A DNA stretch of 64,000 nucleotides, from the NCBI GenBank assembly GCA_037721215.1, contig JBBJNV010000005.1, positions 62,001 to 126,000 of the forward strand. Direction: 5' to 3'. Source of the stretch: Gemmatimonadaceae bacterium. GTDB taxonomy: Bacteria; Gemmatimonadota; Gemmatimonadetes; Gemmatimonadales; Gemmatimonadaceae. This document shows, piece by piece, positions 62,396-64,000 of the stretch. Position 1 is the stretch's first letter, and each line of letters opens with the position of its first letter. The position numbers and the translations under genes were made by a program. A model generated the notes under the pieces. It was not told the DNA's origin, did no database searches, and was given only the letters and a program-made list of their open reading frames with translations.

Positions 62396-64000
62396 TCACA
62401 GATTTTTCGCCTCTGTTCGCGTGGGCCCGTCCGCGCCCCTTCCTGGAACGGATTCGGCCATCTCCTTCAGCGGGGTGGGACCGACCGCATTGAAAACAGG
62501 GTCTACAGCGAACGTGCGGGCGAGCATCACCGACGTGAGAGTGCTTGCACCGATCAGCCCCCATCCGAGCGGAGTCGGCGCGACGAGACCCGCAAAGGCG
62601 CGGAAGGCCGGCAGAATGAGCATCGCCGCAAGTACGCCAGCCGTACCCGCGACTACGCGGTGGATCGACGGGCCCGCGTCCCCTTCCTTGGAACCGGCGT
62701 CGAGCGTCTGGGCGAGCTGGGTGGAGACGATGCTCGCGAAGGCGACGGTCTGGGCAACTGCAGCACCCTTGGCGCGGAGCGCAATGAGATAGATCACCAA
62801 AGATGGCACAGCCGTCGCGCCGCCGCGGGCGAACACCTCGTTCCGAAGCGGTTTGCCGAGCGCCGATGCGCCCTCGCGAGCGAGCGCTGCAAGGTCATGG
62901 TGCTTCGGCCGCGCGAGCACGACAGCAAGCGCCGGGAGCACATCGGTCATGAGGTTCATCATCAGGATCTGGCGACCCGTCAGCGGCGATGCGAGTCGGA
63001 GGAGGCTGGCCCCCACAACCAAGCCGAGCTCGCCCAGGTTCCCCCCGAGGAGAAGCCCGAGCGACCGGCGGATATTGCGCCAGAATGTGCGCCCCTCGAC
63101 GAACGCTTCAACCAGCGTAGCGAAGTCGTCGTCAGTGAGCACCACATCAGCGGCCTGGCGTGCGACCTCAGTCCCGCCCCGCCCCATGGCGACGCCCACG
63201 TCCGCCAAGCGCAGCGCCGGCGCGTCGTTTACACCATCGCCCGTCATGGCTACGGTGTGCCCGCGTCGCTGAAGGCTCTCGACAATACGTACCTTGTCAA
63301 CCGGGGTAGCGCGCGCAATGATCGTCGCCTGCTCGAGCATCATGTCAAGCTCGCGCTCCTCGAGGTTGACGATGTCGGCACCGGTAAGAACGAGTCCCTC
63401 GTCGTCAACGAGCCCCGCGTCGCGCCCAATCGCGCGGGCCGTTGCCGGGTGATCGCCGGTGATCATGATTACGCGGATACCTGCCGCGTGGCAGCGCCGC
63501 ACGGCGTTCAGGACACCGGCGCGCAATGGGTCTGCCAGCCCCAGAAAGCCGAGCGCGACCAGGCTGTGTGGCTCCTGGAGCGGAACCTGCGCCGCGCCCT
63601 CGGCAACCATGAGCACCCGCAGCCCCTGTGCGGCGAGCTGCTGCGCCCGATCGAGCAGCGCCTCCCTGCCCGCGTCGTCGAGGAAGTGGTCGACACCGCC
63701 GCGTCGCACGCGGTCACATAGAGGAGCAAGAGCTTCAGCGGCGCCCTCGGCGCAGAGTCTATTCTCGACGATGGACGCGTGAAAAAGGCGCGCCGACTCG
63801 AAAGGCAGATCCGCAGCGCGGGCTGCCCTCACGGCGTCGCCAAGTCCGGCGGTGTCCGCAGCTCTGGCGACAACAGCGTCTGTTGGGTCGACATCGGCAT
63901 CCGGCGCGTCTGGGTGCGGGCCAGCAAGGGCGGCCGTGACGAGTACCAGTTGCAGTTCCGGCGGGAGGTCGCCAGGCAGGCGAAGCTCACGCTCCGCGTC
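62396..64000 (-). CDS. P-type cation-transporting ATPase (C-terminal part; 5' end outside window)
   Basis: About 534 residues in one open frame from the right edge to the stop at 62396; the DKTGT phosphorylation site and the N-terminal domains lie outside. Visible: GIRVIMITGDHPATARAIG, ATPVDKVRIVESLQRRG and VAMTGDGVNDAPAL of the P domain. Then come six C-terminal membrane helices (for example LMMNLMTDVLPALAVVLA, and GGATAVPSLVIYLIALRA). The pattern resembles the large CtpI-like ATPases of actinobacteria; ion specificity cannot be read. Codon choice looks more GC-rich than in nearby genes. It stops 71 nt from tRNA-Ser, so acquisition at a tRNA is possible, although no integrase or att repeat is seen. 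Confidence 0.88.
   Translation of the reverse strand, partial: DAERELRLPGDLPPELQLVLVTAALAGPHPDAPDADVDPTDAVVARAADTAGLGDAVRAARAADLPFESARLFHASIVENRLCAEGAAEALAPLCDRVRRGGVDHFLDDAGREALLDRAQQLAAQGLRVLMVAEGAAQVPLQEPHSLVALGFLGLADPLRAGVLNAVRRCHAAGIRVIMITGDHPATARAIGRDAGLVDDEGLVLTGADIVNLEERELDMMLEQATIIARATPVDKVRIVESLQRRGHTVAMTGDGVNDAPALRLADVGVAMGRGGTEVARQAADVVLTDDDFATLVEAFVEGRTFWRNIRRSLGLLLGGNLGELGLVVGASLLRLASPLTGRQILMMNLMTDVLPALAVVLARPKHHDLAALAREGASALGKPLRNEVFARGGATAVPSLVIYLIALRAKGAAVAQTVAFASIVSTQLAQTLDAGSKEGDAGPSIHRVVAGTAGVLAAMLILPAFRAFAGLVAPTPLGWGLIGASTLTSVMLARTFAVDPVFNAVGPTPLKEMAESVPGRGADGPTRTEAKNL

Overview
The window is a densely coded, high-GC stretch of a Gram-negative bacterial chromosome. It carries about 55 protein genes and three tRNA genes. 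I see no insertion sequence, integrase, CRISPR array, rRNA or plasmid gene. A heptose-phosphate phosphatase (gmhB), several lipoproteins, a lytic transglycosylase and a lipoprotein Cu/Zn superoxide dismutase point to an organism with an outer membrane. The gene families and their mixture suggest a member of the Gemmatimonadota or a nearby environmental phylum. That placement is an inference from family content, with no marker-gene tree behind it.

Layout. Positions 1-2896 (minus) hold xseB-ispA-dxs, the start of isoprenoid synthesis; dxs runs off the left edge. Positions 2999-5695 (plus) hold an ArsR-type regulator fused to a methyltransferase domain, followed by ahcY. A perfect 14-bp palindrome lies in the promoter and a strong hairpin follows ahcY. 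Positions 5757-10988 (minus) hold the classical tilS-hpt-ftsH block plus a DUF2723 membrane protein. From 33706 down to 11262 almost every gene is on the minus strand. In transcription order these are: a membrane protein, a PaaK-like adenylating enzyme and an ATP-grasp ligase; a DEAD-box helicase and a DUF1206 protein; a NodU-type carbamoyltransferase, an SxtJ-like protein, a DUF5989 microprotein and an SGNH hydrolase with TPRs; sodC; an unrecognised 300-residue protein, fumarylacetoacetase and a SET-domain protein; an M13 peptidase, ApaG, a cyclase-family hydrolase and a HAD phosphatase; then gnd, zwf and a lytic transglycosylase.

Positions 34137-38179 (plus) hold a DUF4331 domain split over two exported proteins, a TPR protein, and an RtcB RNA-ligase homologue with a one-base frameshift. 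Positions 38253-53043 (minus) hold tRNA-Met, initiator tRNA-fMet and a long overlapping run from thrS through thiolase, a CPBP protease, 3-hydroxyacyl-CoA dehydrogenase, acyl-CoA dehydrogenase, leucine dehydrogenase, rpiB, glyA, nnr, thiL, plsC and eno to an FtsB-like protein. Positions 53130-62124 (plus) hold a BON protein, valS, an Ig-like lipoprotein, selA, gmhB, purN and purH. A tRNA-Ser(TGA) follows, then the C-terminal part of a P-type ATPase on the minus strand that runs off the right edge.

Most of the window is housekeeping: isoprenoid, purine, pentose-phosphate, one-carbon, acyl-CoA and aromatic-acid metabolism, and translation. The less ordinary parts are: (a) the membrane protein/PaaK-like/ATP-grasp cassette at 30603-33706; (b) the carbamoyltransferase/SxtJ/DUF5989/SGNH cassette at 23373-27728, probably carbamoylating a surface or secreted product; (c) the split DUF4331 pair; (d) the 300-residue unknown tied to fumarylacetoacetase and a SET-domain methyltransferase; (e) the SAH-type regulator with its operator; (f) selA followed by a gmhB that seems to start at CTG; and (g) a 23-bp-period repeat upstream of sodC.
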